This document shows positions 1 through 8,377 of a stretch of 64,000 bases of DNA, piece by piece. The notes below the pieces were generated by a model. It ran no database searches. It was given only the letters and a program-made list of their open reading frames with translations, and was not told where the DNA came from. A program made the translations under genes and the position numbers. The stretch is from an uncultured Collinsella sp. (GTDB taxonomy: Bacteria; Actinomycetota; Coriobacteriia; Coriobacteriales; Coriobacteriaceae), in contig CAAETU010000062.1 of NCBI GenBank assembly GCA_900759045.1, positions 1-64,000 on the forward strand, read 5' to 3'. The first letter of the stretch is position 1. Each line of letters opens with the position of its first letter.

Positions 1-150
1 CGACCTCAGGTGGACGTCCATCCCGAACGCGGTAGAATACTTTGGCATGGGAGCCTCCCAACCTCGTTGCGGCGCGGCTGCGCCTATGGCACTTCAACAT
101 CATTGTCGCAGCCCCGACCCGCGGTCACGAGCGGGGGCTCCTATCTTTTT
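1..150 (+). other. Unassigned left-edge region ending in a terminator-like hairpin
   Basis: No convincing coding frame was found. The text CCATCCCGAAC near position 20 recalls loop C of 5S rRNA, but the conserved second half (GATGGTA and GAGAGTAGG blocks) is missing, so 5S is not called. At 110-139 AGCC and CCCGC pair with GCGGG and GGCT around an 8-base loop, followed by CTATCTTTTT, which looks like an intrinsic terminator on the plus strand. The region may be the tail of a transcript that begins outside the window. Confidence 0.35.
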
Positions 151-221
151 AGTGCCCTCGGATTGGGTCATAGTGTCTGACGTATGCTCGACCTGCAACG
201 TAATTCAGCCCCAAGTAAAAA

Positions 222-260
222 GGCCGAAGCCCTCATCCGGGGCTTCGGCCTTTATTTTTG
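222..260. terminator. Bidirectional intrinsic terminator
   Basis: An 11-bp perfect stem (222-232 with 240-250, GGCCGAAGCCC) and a 7-base loop, followed by TTTATTTTTG on the plus strand and preceded by an A-run that gives a T-run on the minus strand. It ends the minus-strand nucleoid-associated protein gene and whatever enters from the left. Confidence 0.85.
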
Positions 261-277
261 CAGCGTCCAAGCGCAGT

Positions 278-1282
278 TTATCGATTCTCAATTGACCCGA
301 TATTCTTGAGTTCGATGGAGATGAGGCCGTTGGGCTCGTTGACAAACTCGATGTACTCGGAATTCGAACCCATCTCGGCCGGGAAGCTGATCTCGATGCC
401 CGTATCGGTACGAATCTTGTGATTGCGCACGGCCGCGCGCTCGACCTGCTTGCGCTCCACGGGAACGCGCTCGGGAACCTTCTCCTCGGTCAGTGCCGCG
501 CGCACGCTCTCTTTGATGACCGGCTCGTCCTCAAAGACCTCATCGACGATATCCCAAGGCGGCAGCTCCTCGTCATCCTCGACCTTCTCGGCAACGGCAG
601 CCTTAACCTTAGCGAGCGCTACAGCCGTGTTGGCACCGTGCTCCTCGGCGACTTCCTCGACCACACGCGTCACGGTGTCGATGACCTCCTTGCCCGATAC
701 GCCCGTGTCGCACTGCAGCAGGCCATCGGGGATAAGCATACGGTCCTCGCCGGCGATCTTGCGTTTCTTGTCCACATAGCCGATCTCCATGGTGCTCGCG
801 CGCACGATGGCATAGCTCGGCACCTTTTGCGAGGGGTTCGGCAGAATGGCGTAGTGGCGCGCGATGTCGTTGCGCACCTCCCCCTCCTCGCGACCCACTT
901 CGTGCATAAAAGCCTGCTTGGAGCCCAGCAGCATCACGGCAAACCAGCGGGCATCCTCATCGTCGTCAAAATCGGCCACGAGCACGTCGGTGGACTCGGC
1001 TTTCTCGGCTTTGGTGAGCTCGGAGGAGATAAACTCCGCAATCTGCTGCGACAGGTCCACGAACTCGCGCTCGCCAAAGAAATAGCCCTTGAGCTCACCA
1101 CCAAACGCAGAGTTCTCGGCAAACGTGGCACGCTTGTTATCAGCCGAGGTACGAGCGCGCCGCAGGTGCGTGGTTACGAAATTACGCACGGTGCGGCTCT
1201 CGATATCGAGCTCGCGCTGGCTCATAACGTTGACGGCAGAGTCAAAGTCCAGGATATGCAGAATCGCGTGATTGATTTTCAT
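278..1282 (-). CDS. Nucleoid-associated protein, NdpA/YejK (37 kDa) family
   Basis: A 334-residue soluble protein opening with MKINHAILHILDF, the N-terminal signature of the 37-kDa nucleoid-associated family (E. coli YejK), whose members are found with the nucleoid and whose molecular function is not well defined. Length fits the family. The middle (about 215-275) is rich in Glu/Ala and probably a flexible linker; the C-terminal part carries a KIRTDTGIEISFPAE segment, also typical. An in-frame ATG four codons upstream (1291) is possible, but the family start and the position of the weak upstream ACGGA favour 1282. It stands alone, ending at a strong terminator. Confidence 0.85.
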   Translation of the reverse strand: MKINHAILHILDFDSAVNVMSQRELDIESRTVRNFVTTHLRRARTSADNKRATFAENSAFGGELKGYFFGEREFVDLSQQIAEFISSELTKAEKAESTDVLVADFDDDEDARWFAVMLLGSKQAFMHEVGREEGEVRNDIARHYAILPNPSQKVPSYAIVRASTMEIGYVDKKRKIAGEDRMLIPDGLLQCDTGVSGKEVIDTVTRVVEEVAEEHGANTAVALAKVKAAVAEKVEDDEELPPWDIVDEVFEDEPVIKESVRAALTEEKVPERVPVERKQVERAAVRNHKIRTDTGIEISFPAEMGSNSEYIEFVNEPNGLISIELKNIGSIENR

Positions 1283-1357
1283 ATACGGCATTCCGTTCTA
1301 GATCGATTTCGGCACGAACCAGTATAGCGGTCGATCCCGCCCCAGGCGCATCGAAGA

Positions 1358-1390
1358 TTGGTGCATCGGGGACAGGTTGCTTTGCACCAA
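1358..1390. repeat. Hairpin repeat, copy A (partner at 2571-2604)
   Basis: TTGGTGCA at 1358-1365 is the exact inverse of TGCACCAA at 1383-1390, enclosing TCGGGGACAGGTTGCTT. The whole unit recurs in the same orientation at 2571-2604 with about three substitutions. The two copies bracket one gene. The GGGGNCAGGTT core resembles REP-type repeats mobilised by Y1/HUH transposases, but no such transposase is present here. Confidence 0.7.
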
Positions 1391-1393
1391 TGG

Positions 1394-2554
1394 TTAGCGC
1401 AGGAGCTCGGACTGCCAAGCCTCGAGCTGTTCTGCCAAGCTCTTGCCGGCAGCGGGCATGTCGATCTGGGGACGTTTGGGCAGAAGCGCACACTTAAGAA
1501 TCGCAACGATAGTCTGCGAGACAAAGCGTCGCGTATCCTTGTCAAAGCCTTGCGCAGCCTGGAGCATCACGGGCAGGCTCTCGCGCAGATTCCCAGCGAT
1601 ATCCGCAAACCGCTCAGCACCCGTAGCCTCAAGCACGGAGAACAACGCATCTACAAAACGCTCGCGCTCGTTAGGCGACACCGCAAGCAGCATCTCGCGA
1701 ATGGAGCCATCAACGTATCGAGCACCGGCGGACAGGCGCTCACAGTACACGAAGTCGCGACCATCAACCACCCAGCTAAAGGGATTATGCTGAAGCAGGC
1801 TGAACTCGGTGCTCTCAACGATGGCATAGTCCTCCTGTGTCTCGAACATCATGCCAAAGATCGACGACCGAGGTAGCGTCTTGTCGATTCGACCGGATAG
1901 ATCGGCGAAGGCGTTGCCGCTCAGAAACTCCTCGACGAAGCCCGGACCATCATGGGAATACGCCCGTTCGATTCGCTCACGGGCGACATCGGGGCACATC
2001 GCCGCACCGTACACCGCAAGGTTTCCACCCTTGGAATGACCTCCGCACAAAAGCGGCCCGTCAATCGCATCCGCCGCCTCGTCTACATAACGCGCCGCGG
2101 ATTCCTGGGCCGGCACAGGACACCGGAACGCCATGTTAAAGTCCTCTTTCCAGCCCACAATCGTGCTGTCGGTCCCCCGGAAGGCAAGATAGCTAAACCC
2201 CGCCGGAAATCGGAACGTCATGGCCGCAAACTGCTCCGTTGTCTCGGCATCACTCACGCTACGATAGCCGCAAACACGAACGCCACGGTAGCGAGGGCTT
2301 GCTGCCACAGCCTCCAACAGGGCACGACTCCCCTCCGGATCCCACAGGTCGCCAATCATGTCTTGGTAGCACTCGGCGCGCAGCAGCTCGCGTACGTCTA
2401 GGCCCTGCCAGTTCGTCAGCTCCGCCATATCACCCGGCAAACGCAAATAGGACAACCACGCAAAGACCAGGCTATCCACCGCGCAGAACGGCCGTTCCTC
2501 AAACGGATCAAACGCTGTCTGGGCATAGGTCAAAAAATTTGGCGAATCCGACAT
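1394..2554 (-). CDS. DUF2974 (Mbeg1-like) alpha/beta-hydrolase
   Basis: A 386-residue protein with the DUF2974 signature: AFRGTDST and GWKEDFNM (about 124-141) followed by GGHSKGGN (171-178), a GxSxGG nucleophile elbow with Ser174 as the likely catalytic serine. Related proteins are lipase-like alpha/beta-hydrolases whose substrates are generally unknown. No signal peptide or membrane segment is seen, so it is probably cytoplasmic. The SD GGGAGG lies just upstream of the ATG. The gene is isolated, and each end abuts a copy of the same hairpin repeat, which suggests it may have arrived or moved as a unit. Confidence 0.85.
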   Translation of the reverse strand: MSDSPNFLTYAQTAFDPFEERPFCAVDSLVFAWLSYLRLPGDMAELTNWQGLDVRELLRAECYQDMIGDLWDPEGSRALLEAVAASPRYRGVRVCGYRSVSDAETTEQFAAMTFRFPAGFSYLAFRGTDSTIVGWKEDFNMAFRCPVPAQESAARYVDEAADAIDGPLLCGGHSKGGNLAVYGAAMCPDVARERIERAYSHDGPGFVEEFLSGNAFADLSGRIDKTLPRSSIFGMMFETQEDYAIVESTEFSLLQHNPFSWVVDGRDFVYCERLSAGARYVDGSIREMLLAVSPNERERFVDALFSVLEATGAERFADIAGNLRESLPVMLQAAQGFDKDTRRFVSQTIVAILKCALLPKRPQIDMPAAGKSLAEQLEAWQSELLR

Positions 2555-2570
2555 GGCCCTCCCATCAACT

Positions 2571-2604
2571 ATGGTGCATTGGGGTCAGGTTACTTTGCAC
2601 CAAA
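2571..2604. repeat. Hairpin repeat, copy B (partner at 1358-1390)
   Basis: TGGTGCA (2572-2578) pairs with TGCACCA (2596-2602) around TTGGGGTCAGGTTACTT. It is a direct repeat of copy A with three substitutions, and it lies immediately upstream of the DUF2974 gene. Confidence 0.7.
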
Positions 2605-2635
2605 AAGGCGCCCGGGCCGTGTGGACCCGGACGCC
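2600..2635 (-). terminator. Terminator of ldh
   Basis: GGCGCCCGGG (2607-2616) pairs with CCCGGACGCC (2626-2635), one mismatch. Read on the minus strand the stem is followed by TTTTTGG, placed 33 bases after the ldh stop codon. Confidence 0.75.
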
Positions 2636-2668
2636 TTCATTGTAGCTTTTCGCTCTAGCGAGCTTGAT

Positions 2669-3619
2669 TTAGCAGGAGAAGTCGACGCTGTCGATGATGT
2701 CCTTGAGGGCCTTTGCGGAGGCGGTGAGCTCATGCTGCTCGTCGTCGTTCAGCGGCACGGGGACGCGGCAGACAACGCCGTCGCGGCCAACGACGGTCGG
2801 CATGGAGATAGCCAGATCGGACAGGCCGTACTCGCCCACCATGAGCGAGGAGACAGGCAGAACGGTCTGCTCATCGCGCATGACGGCAGTGCAGATGCGC
2901 TTGACGGCCATGGCGACACCGTAGTAGGTGGCGTGCTTCTTCTCGATGATGGTGTAGGCGGAGTTCTTGACGTCCTCGGCGATGCGCTTCTCGGCAGTCT
3001 CATGCTCCAGGTGGCCGTGAAGCTCGCAGAAGGTGTTCAGCGGAACGCCAGCAACCTGAGCGCTGGACCAAGCGACAAACTCGGAGTCGCCGTGCTCGCC
3101 CATGACATAGGCCTGGACATCGCGCGGGTCAACCTCGACGTGGGCACCAAGCATCTGCTGCAGACGGCCGGTGTCGAGCACGGTGCCGGAGCCGATGACA
3201 TGGCCCTCGGGCAGGCCGGACATCTTGATGGCAGCATAGGTCAGAACATCAACCGGGTTGGAGACGATGAGCAGAATGCCGTCGAAGCCGGACTTCTTAA
3301 TCTCGGGGATAATGGACTTAAAGATGTTAACGTTCTTGTTGACCAGGTCCAGGCGGGTCTCGCCGGGCTTCTGGGCAGCGCCAGCGGTGACGACGATCAT
3401 GGCGGCGTCGGCGACATCGGAATAATCGCCAGCGTAGATCTTCATCGGCTCGGCAAACGTCATGCCGTGCGCAATATCCAGAGCCTCACCCTCAGCGCGG
3501 TTCTTGTCCACGTCGATGAGAACCATCTCGGAGAACAGACCACTCTGCATCAGCGCGAACGCCGAAGACGAACCGACGAAACCGCAGCCGACAATAGCGA
3601 CCTTCTTCTCGTTAACCAT
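2669..3619 (-). CDS. ldh: L-lactate dehydrogenase
   Basis: A 316-residue NAD-dependent dehydrogenase of the LDH/MDH family, reducing pyruvate to L-lactate and regenerating NAD in fermentation. The Rossmann motif GCGFVGS lies at 11-17, the substrate-loop QKPGETR at 83-89 and the catalytic GEHGDSE at 174-180 (His176). The Gln before KPGETR is the lactate-type residue; malate dehydrogenases have Arg there. The start is ATG 3619, preceded by GGGAG at good spacing; a longer reading frame upstream (to 3697) has no family similarity. Single-gene unit with its own terminator and a 5' leader hairpin. Confidence 0.92.
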   Translation of the reverse strand: MVNEKKVAIVGCGFVGSSSAFALMQSGLFSEMVLIDVDKNRAEGEALDIAHGMTFAEPMKIYAGDYSDVADAAMIVVTAGAAQKPGETRLDLVNKNVNIFKSIIPEIKKSGFDGILLIVSNPVDVLTYAAIKMSGLPEGHVIGSGTVLDTGRLQQMLGAHVEVDPRDVQAYVMGEHGDSEFVAWSSAQVAGVPLNTFCELHGHLEHETAEKRIAEDVKNSAYTIIEKKHATYYGVAMAVKRICTAVMRDEQTVLPVSSLMVGEYGLSDLAISMPTVVGRDGVVCRVPVPLNDDEQHELTASAKALKDIIDSVDFSC

Positions 3620-3646
3620 TAGAAACTCCCATCTCTCTCCACAAAC

Positions 3647-3675
3647 AAGCCGCCCGGGAACGACCCGAGCGGCTT
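3647..3675 (-). promoter_or_regulatory. Hairpin in the ldh leader
   Basis: AAGCCGCCCGGG (3647-3658) pairs with CCCGAGCGGCTT (3664-3675), one mismatch, about 28 bases upstream of the ldh start. On the transcript it is followed by TTGTTTG, a weak U-run, so it could act as an attenuator or an mRNA-stabilising 5' stem. Confidence 0.45.
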
Positions 3676-3820
3676 GCCGTAATCCCAATACATCCAATCG
3701 GGACTTTGATTATGCTCCTATTCGCAGCCAAATATCGACCGTTTGCCGAAATTATTTGCAGAATTCGTAAAATAACTGCACGAAATCGGTTTCGAGCTAT
3801 TGACGAGCCGAAATAGCTTT

Positions 3821-4984
3821 CTAATACAGGCCCGCTTCGCGGATGGCCTCGACAGCCAAAGCGATCTGGTCGGGCGGCAAAACCAGCGCCATACGCACGT
3901 GTCCCTCGCCCGAAGGACCAAAGCTCGCGCCCGGCGTCACCACAACACCGGCCTTCTCCATGAGCTCCTCGCAAAACGTCATGGAATCGGTGCGACCACC
4001 GGGAAGCTTGGCCCACACAAACATGGAGCCATGCGCGTTGGGACGCTCCCAGCCCAGGCCCTCAAGACCGTCGCACAGGGCATCGCGACGCTCCTGGTAC
4101 TTCAAACGCTGCGCCTCGACCTCATCACGCGGACCGTTCAGGCAGGCGATAGCAGCCTTCTGGATCGGGAAGAACATACCGAAGTCGATCTGGCTGCGTA
4201 GCTTGGCAAAGGCAGAGACCACGTCCTCGCGGCCGACCAAAAAGCCGATGCGAGCACCGGTGACGTTAAACGACTTGGAGAGCGAGAAGAACTCAACGCC
4301 CACCTCGAGCGCACCGGGATACTGCAAGAAGCTGCCGCCCGGCTCGCCGTCGAACACGATGTCGGAGTACGCGTTGTCATGGACGATGAGCAGGTCGTGC
4401 TCGCGGGCAAAAGCGATGATCTCCTCGTAGATCTCGGGCGTGCCCACCGAGCCCACCGGGTTGGCGGGCAGCGACACGATCATATACTTGGCGCGGTCGG
4501 CCACTTCGGGATCGATGCCCGCCACATAGGGCAGGTAATTGTGCTCGGCAACCAGCGGATAGTACTCGAGCTTGGCATCGGCGATCTTGGCACCCGCCTC
4601 AAAGACCGGGTAGCACGGATCGGGAACCAAAATAGTGTCGCCCGGATCGAGCAGGGCCAGGCCCAAATGGCCCACGCCCTCCTGCGTGCCGTTGCACGAC
4701 TGCACCATGGACGGCGTAATGCCGGAGACACCAAAGCGACGCTCATAGTAATCGCACACGGCTTGCTTGAGTTCGGGCAGGTCGCGCAGGGCGTACTTCC
4801 ACATCTCGGGATCCTGGGCGGCTTGTGTGAGCGCCTCCACCACGTGGCCGTACGGCTTAAAGTCGGGCGTGCCCACGCTCATGTTGTAAATGGTCTTGCC
4901 CTGGGCCTTCAGCGCGAGAAGTTTGTTGTTGAGCGAGGCGAAGACCTCCGCGCCAAAGCGGTCGAGACGCTGCGATGCCTGCAT
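3821..4984 (-). CDS. PLP-dependent class I/II aminotransferase
   Basis: A 387-residue fold-type I aminotransferase. PANPVG (173-178), HDNAYSDI (202-209) and SLSKSFNVTGARIG (234-247) give the PLP-binding Asn, Asp203 and Schiff-base Lys237, with Arg245 for phosphate. The pattern matches the aspartate/alanine/LL-diaminopimelate aminotransferase branch; the exact amino acid cannot be fixed from sequence alone. The start is ATG 4984 with AAAGGTGG upstream, rather than the 30-codon longer frame. Between ldh and nadE, all minus strand but separated by non-coding gaps, so probably separate transcripts. Confidence 0.87.
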   Translation of the reverse strand: MQASQRLDRFGAEVFASLNNKLLALKAQGKTIYNMSVGTPDFKPYGHVVEALTQAAQDPEMWKYALRDLPELKQAVCDYYERRFGVSGITPSMVQSCNGTQEGVGHLGLALLDPGDTILVPDPCYPVFEAGAKIADAKLEYYPLVAEHNYLPYVAGIDPEVADRAKYMIVSLPANPVGSVGTPEIYEEIIAFAREHDLLIVHDNAYSDIVFDGEPGGSFLQYPGALEVGVEFFSLSKSFNVTGARIGFLVGREDVVSAFAKLRSQIDFGMFFPIQKAAIACLNGPRDEVEAQRLKYQERRDALCDGLEGLGWERPNAHGSMFVWAKLPGGRTDSMTFCEELMEKAGVVVTPGASFGPSGEGHVRMALVLPPDQIALAVEAIREAGLY

Positions 4985-5102
4985 GGTGCCACCTTTCAAT
5001 ATAAAAAACGCAGCGCTCCGACAAGAGCGCCGCGCGATACGGGCCATCAGATTGCAAAAGTGTAACGCTTGCAAACCCCGTATTGGTTCAATTTAGCCAA
5101 CC

Positions 5103-7082
5103 TTAGTCAACTGGATTGAGCGCGTCGATCTGCGCAAGCCACAGACGCGAGCTAGCGTCACTCGGCATACGCCAATCGCCGCGCGGGCTGAGCGTCACCG
5201 AGCCCACCTTGGGACCATCGGGCAGGCAGCTGCGCTTAAACTGCTGGGCAAAGAATCGACGGTAGAACGTACGCAGCCACGTGTGGACGGTCTTGGCATC
5301 GTAGACGCCCTCAAAGCTCTTGAGTGCCATGCGGTAGATCTTGCCCGGCTCAAAGCCAAAACGCAGCAGGTAGTAGAGGAAGTAGTCGTGCAGCTCGTAC
5401 GGGCCCACCAAATCCTCGGTCTTCTGCGCAATCTCGCCGTCGCCCGTGGGCGGCAGAAGCTCGGGTGACACCGGCGTATCGAGGATATCGAGCAAGACCT
5501 CGGCAATACGTCCGCCAAAGACATCGGCAGCATAGCGCACCAAGTGACGCACGAGCGTCTTGGGCACGCTCGCGTTAACGGCGTACATACTCATGTGGTC
5601 GCCGTTATAGGTAGCCCAGCCGAGCGCCAGCTCCGACAGGTCGCCCGTGCCGATGACAAAACCGCCGGCCTGGTTGGCCAGATCCATCAGAATCTGTGTA
5701 CGCTCTCGGGCCTGGCTGTTCTCGTAGGTCACGTCTTGGACGGCCGGATCGTGCTCAATGTCCTTGAAGTGCTGTTCCACGGCCGCGTGGATCGAAACCT
5801 CGCGGAAGCTCACACCCAGGTCGCGGGCGAGCGACTCGGCATTCGACTTGGTGCGATGCGTCGTGCCAAAGCCGGGCATGGACACGGCCGTGATACCGGT
5901 GCGCGGCAGCCCCAGTGCATCGAAGGCACGCACGGTCACAAGCAGTGCCAGCGTGGAGTCCAGGCCGCCCGAAAGGCCGATGACTGCAGCCTTGGTACCC
6001 GTATGGGCAAGGCGGGTCTTGAGGCCGGCGGTCTGCAGGTCGAGGATGGTCTCGCAACGCTCGGCCAGGTCGCCATGGTCAGCCGGCACAAAGGGCGCGC
6101 GGGGGAAGACACGGTCGATGCCGAGTGCATCGTGCAGGACAGGTTCGTCTGCCAGCACGCCCTCAAACGAAAATTCAACGGTCGTGGCCTCCGGCGCATC
6201 GTCCGCGCGCGTCCACGTCGTCGAGCGACGGCGCTCGGCAACCAGACGGTCAAGATCGACATCGGCGACGGCCATATCGCAGGTAAGCAGTTTGGTGGCG
6301 GCGAGCTTGGAGCCGTTTTCGTAGATAAGGTTCTCGCCTGCAAAGACCATATCAGTCGTGGACTCGCCCTCGCTCGCATCCGCATAGGCATAGGCGCAGT
6401 ACAGGCGCGCACTCTGATTGGAGATGAGACTGCGGCGATAGTCTGCCTTACCGATAATCTCATCCGAGGCCGACGGGTTGAGAATCACCGTCGCACCGGC
6501 AAGCGCCATCTCGGTCGAAGGCGGCGCCGGCACCCACAGGTCCTCACAGACCTCAACGCCCAGCACCAGGTCCTCGGCGCCCTCATCACAGCAGCGGTAG
6601 ACAAGCCCCGAACCCAGCGGAACCGGACCCTGACCGGCAAATTCAACCCACACGGGATCCGCAGGCGCCGGAGCAAACCAGCGGCGCTCGTAGAACTCGC
6701 CATAGTTGGGCAGATACTTTTTGGCCGTAAGACCCAAAAGCTCGCCCGCGCAGCACACGGCGGCGCAGTTGTAGATATTCTCGGCAACTGCAACGGGAAG
6801 ACCGATGGTAAAGACAATCGGCAGCTCACGAGTCTCGTCGAGGATATGTACCAGAGCGGCCTCACAGGCATGCAGCAGCGTGCGGTTATGGAACAGGTCG
6901 GCCGCGGTATAGCCGCACAAGTTGAGCTCGGGCAGCACCAGCACGCGAACGCCGCGCTCGGTAGCCTCGCGAACAGCCGCCAGCGCAACCTCGGCATTGC
7001 CCTCGACATCGGCCACGCGAATCTTGGGCGAGGCCGCCGCCACACGCAAAAAGCCATCAGACTGAGAAAGGTGAAGATTCAT
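5103..7082 (-). CDS. nadE: Glutamine-hydrolysing NAD+ synthase
   Basis: A 659-residue two-domain enzyme that converts deamido-NAD+ to NAD+ with ATP, using ammonia released from glutamine. The N-terminal nitrilase-type glutaminase (about 1-290) shows PELNLCGY (Glu52), TAKKYLPNYGEF (Lys121/122) and VEVCEDLW (Cys179). The C-terminal synthetase carries the P-loop GLSGGLDST near residue 360 and a GTGDLSELALG segment. Length is normal for the long, actinobacterial-type NadE. The ATG at 7082 has GGGAG upstream. No other NAD genes are nearby. Confidence 0.95.
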   Translation of the reverse strand: MNLHLSQSDGFLRVAAASPKIRVADVEGNAEVALAAVREATERGVRVLVLPELNLCGYTAADLFHNRTLLHACEAALVHILDETRELPIVFTIGLPVAVAENIYNCAAVCCAGELLGLTAKKYLPNYGEFYERRWFAPAPADPVWVEFAGQGPVPLGSGLVYRCCDEGAEDLVLGVEVCEDLWVPAPPSTEMALAGATVILNPSASDEIIGKADYRRSLISNQSARLYCAYAYADASEGESTTDMVFAGENLIYENGSKLAATKLLTCDMAVADVDLDRLVAERRRSTTWTRADDAPEATTVEFSFEGVLADEPVLHDALGIDRVFPRAPFVPADHGDLAERCETILDLQTAGLKTRLAHTGTKAAVIGLSGGLDSTLALLVTVRAFDALGLPRTGITAVSMPGFGTTHRTKSNAESLARDLGVSFREVSIHAAVEQHFKDIEHDPAVQDVTYENSQARERTQILMDLANQAGGFVIGTGDLSELALGWATYNGDHMSMYAVNASVPKTLVRHLVRYAADVFGGRIAEVLLDILDTPVSPELLPPTGDGEIAQKTEDLVGPYELHDYFLYYLLRFGFEPGKIYRMALKSFEGVYDAKTVHTWLRTFYRRFFAQQFKRSCLPDGPKVGSVTLSPRGDWRMPSDASSRLWLAQIDALNPVD

Positions 7083-7285
7083 AAGAATGCTCCCGTGCGT
7101 AAACGCCATTCACAACAATTAGCAAGCCCTATTGTAGTTCAACCGCCGGGTGTAACCGCACCCCACCAACTTGGTGAGCTATTGATGAGTTGATGGTATC
7201 TGTTAAATGTCACGTACGATTCACATCTGGTGGGTACCCTGATGGCTGCATGAAACGAAGCAGATTTACACCGGGAGGGTCCCGC

Positions 7286-8239
7286 ATGACAACCAAGTAC
7301 ACCGACGCGCCGCGCACGCGCGTCATGACACCGGCCGCGCTCAACAACGGCGTTCACGAAAACCATTCCATCGGACAAACCATGGCCATCGCGCCCAAAA
7401 AGGGCCTGTTCGACGACATTTCCATTCCCCAAATCATCGCCGGCGCTGCAGCCGCCGCCACGAGCGTCGCGCTTGCTTCCAAGATTGGTATCGCTGGTTC
7501 AGTAATTGGCGCCGCCGTGAGCTCGGTCATCACCGTTGTGTCCTCGCAGGTCTACCGCCACTTTATCTCCGCCAGCGCCAAAGCCCTCAAAGGTACGCAC
7601 GCCGACGTCGACTACCCCGCCGGCGCCTATGAACCCGTTGAGTTTAATGCCGAGGAGCACTTAGGCGGCGCCGCAACTACCCAGGAGATGCGCCAGATTG
7701 CAGGGCGCGCGACCACGGCGCGCGTCGCCCCCGACAGCCTGCGCGCCAAGGCGGCGGCAGAGCGCAGCCAGACGCAAAAGAAGGTCATCATCTTCTCGAT
7801 CGCCATCGCCATCGTCGCGGTCATCGCCTGCGCCGGCGCCATCCTTATCACCACTGCCGGTGAGGGCCTGGGCGAGCGCCCCGAGCCGATCCTTTCGTCG
7901 CATACGACCGAGCACGACGCGGATAGCTCCGGTCAATCGCAAAGCCAGCAGGACGACCCGCAGGGCAACTCCGCATCCACCGACTCGTCATCGAACACCC
8001 CCGATCAATCGCAGGGCGCCGATTCCTCTACGGCCAACAGTGGCACGCAATCCAGCACGACTGACTCAAGCCAAACGACTGACGGCTCTCAACCAAGCAC
8101 AGGCGACCAGACGAGCGGCAATGCATCGGGCACGGGATCTACCGACAACGGCAACACCAACGGCTCGAATAGCTCGAGCGGAACCGCGTCCGGCACGGCA
8201 TCTGACAGCTCGAGCCAAGGCACGGCATCGGGCAACTAA
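7286..8239 (+). CDS. Membrane protein with Ser/Thr/Gln-rich C-terminal tail, unknown function
   Basis: A 317-residue protein that I do not recognise. After about 45 polar residues there is a long Ala/Ile/Val-rich hydrophobic stretch (about 49-85), a charged middle region, a clear membrane helix (about 172-195, IIFSIAIAIVAVIACAGAI) and then about 110 residues almost entirely Ser, Thr, Gly, Gln, Asn and Asp. The tail is low complexity and would be an extracellular stalk if the last helix is N-in. It has no sortase motif. GGGAGGG precedes the ATG at 7286. Divergent from nadE. Confidence 0.75.
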   Translation: MTTKYTDAPRTRVMTPAALNNGVHENHSIGQTMAIAPKKGLFDDISIPQIIAGAAAAATSVALASKIGIAGSVIGAAVSSVITVVSSQVYRHFISASAKALKGTHADVDYPAGAYEPVEFNAEEHLGGAATTQEMRQIAGRATTARVAPDSLRAKAAAERSQTQKKVIIFSIAIAIVAVIACAGAILITTAGEGLGERPEPILSSHTTEHDADSSGQSQSQQDDPQGNSASTDSSSNTPDQSQGADSSTANSGTQSSTTDSSQTTDGSQPSTGDQTSGNASGTGSTDNGNTNGSNSSSGTASGTASDSSSQGTASGN

Positions 8240-8273
8240 GCACGTTTGCCCCTCATAGATAACCGACCTGCAT

Positions 8274-8306
8274 AACGGGCGCGAACCGGCAACGGTCGCG
8301 CCCGTT
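8274..8306 (+). terminator. Intrinsic terminator-like hairpin
   Basis: AACGGGCGCG (8274-8283) pairs with CGCGCCCGTT (8297-8306), extended by ACCG/CGGT around a GCAA tetraloop. The T-run is short. It separates the membrane protein gene from the next plus-strand gene. Confidence 0.6.
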
Positions 8307-8377
8307 TGCCTTGGGCGACGAGATGGCAAGCCCCGCGCGATGGTAAGATGCTTTGGTGTGTAAAGAGGAGATTTGCC

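Noticed and set aside
1..100. Possible 5S rRNA fragment at the left edge
   Set aside because: Only the CCATCCCGAAC loop-C-like text matches; the GATGGTA and GAGAGTAGG blocks and a closing helix are missing.
5544..7193. 549-codon open frame antisense to nadE
   Set aside because: Composition is that of reverse-complemented coding DNA, and it covers a fully motif-supported nadE.
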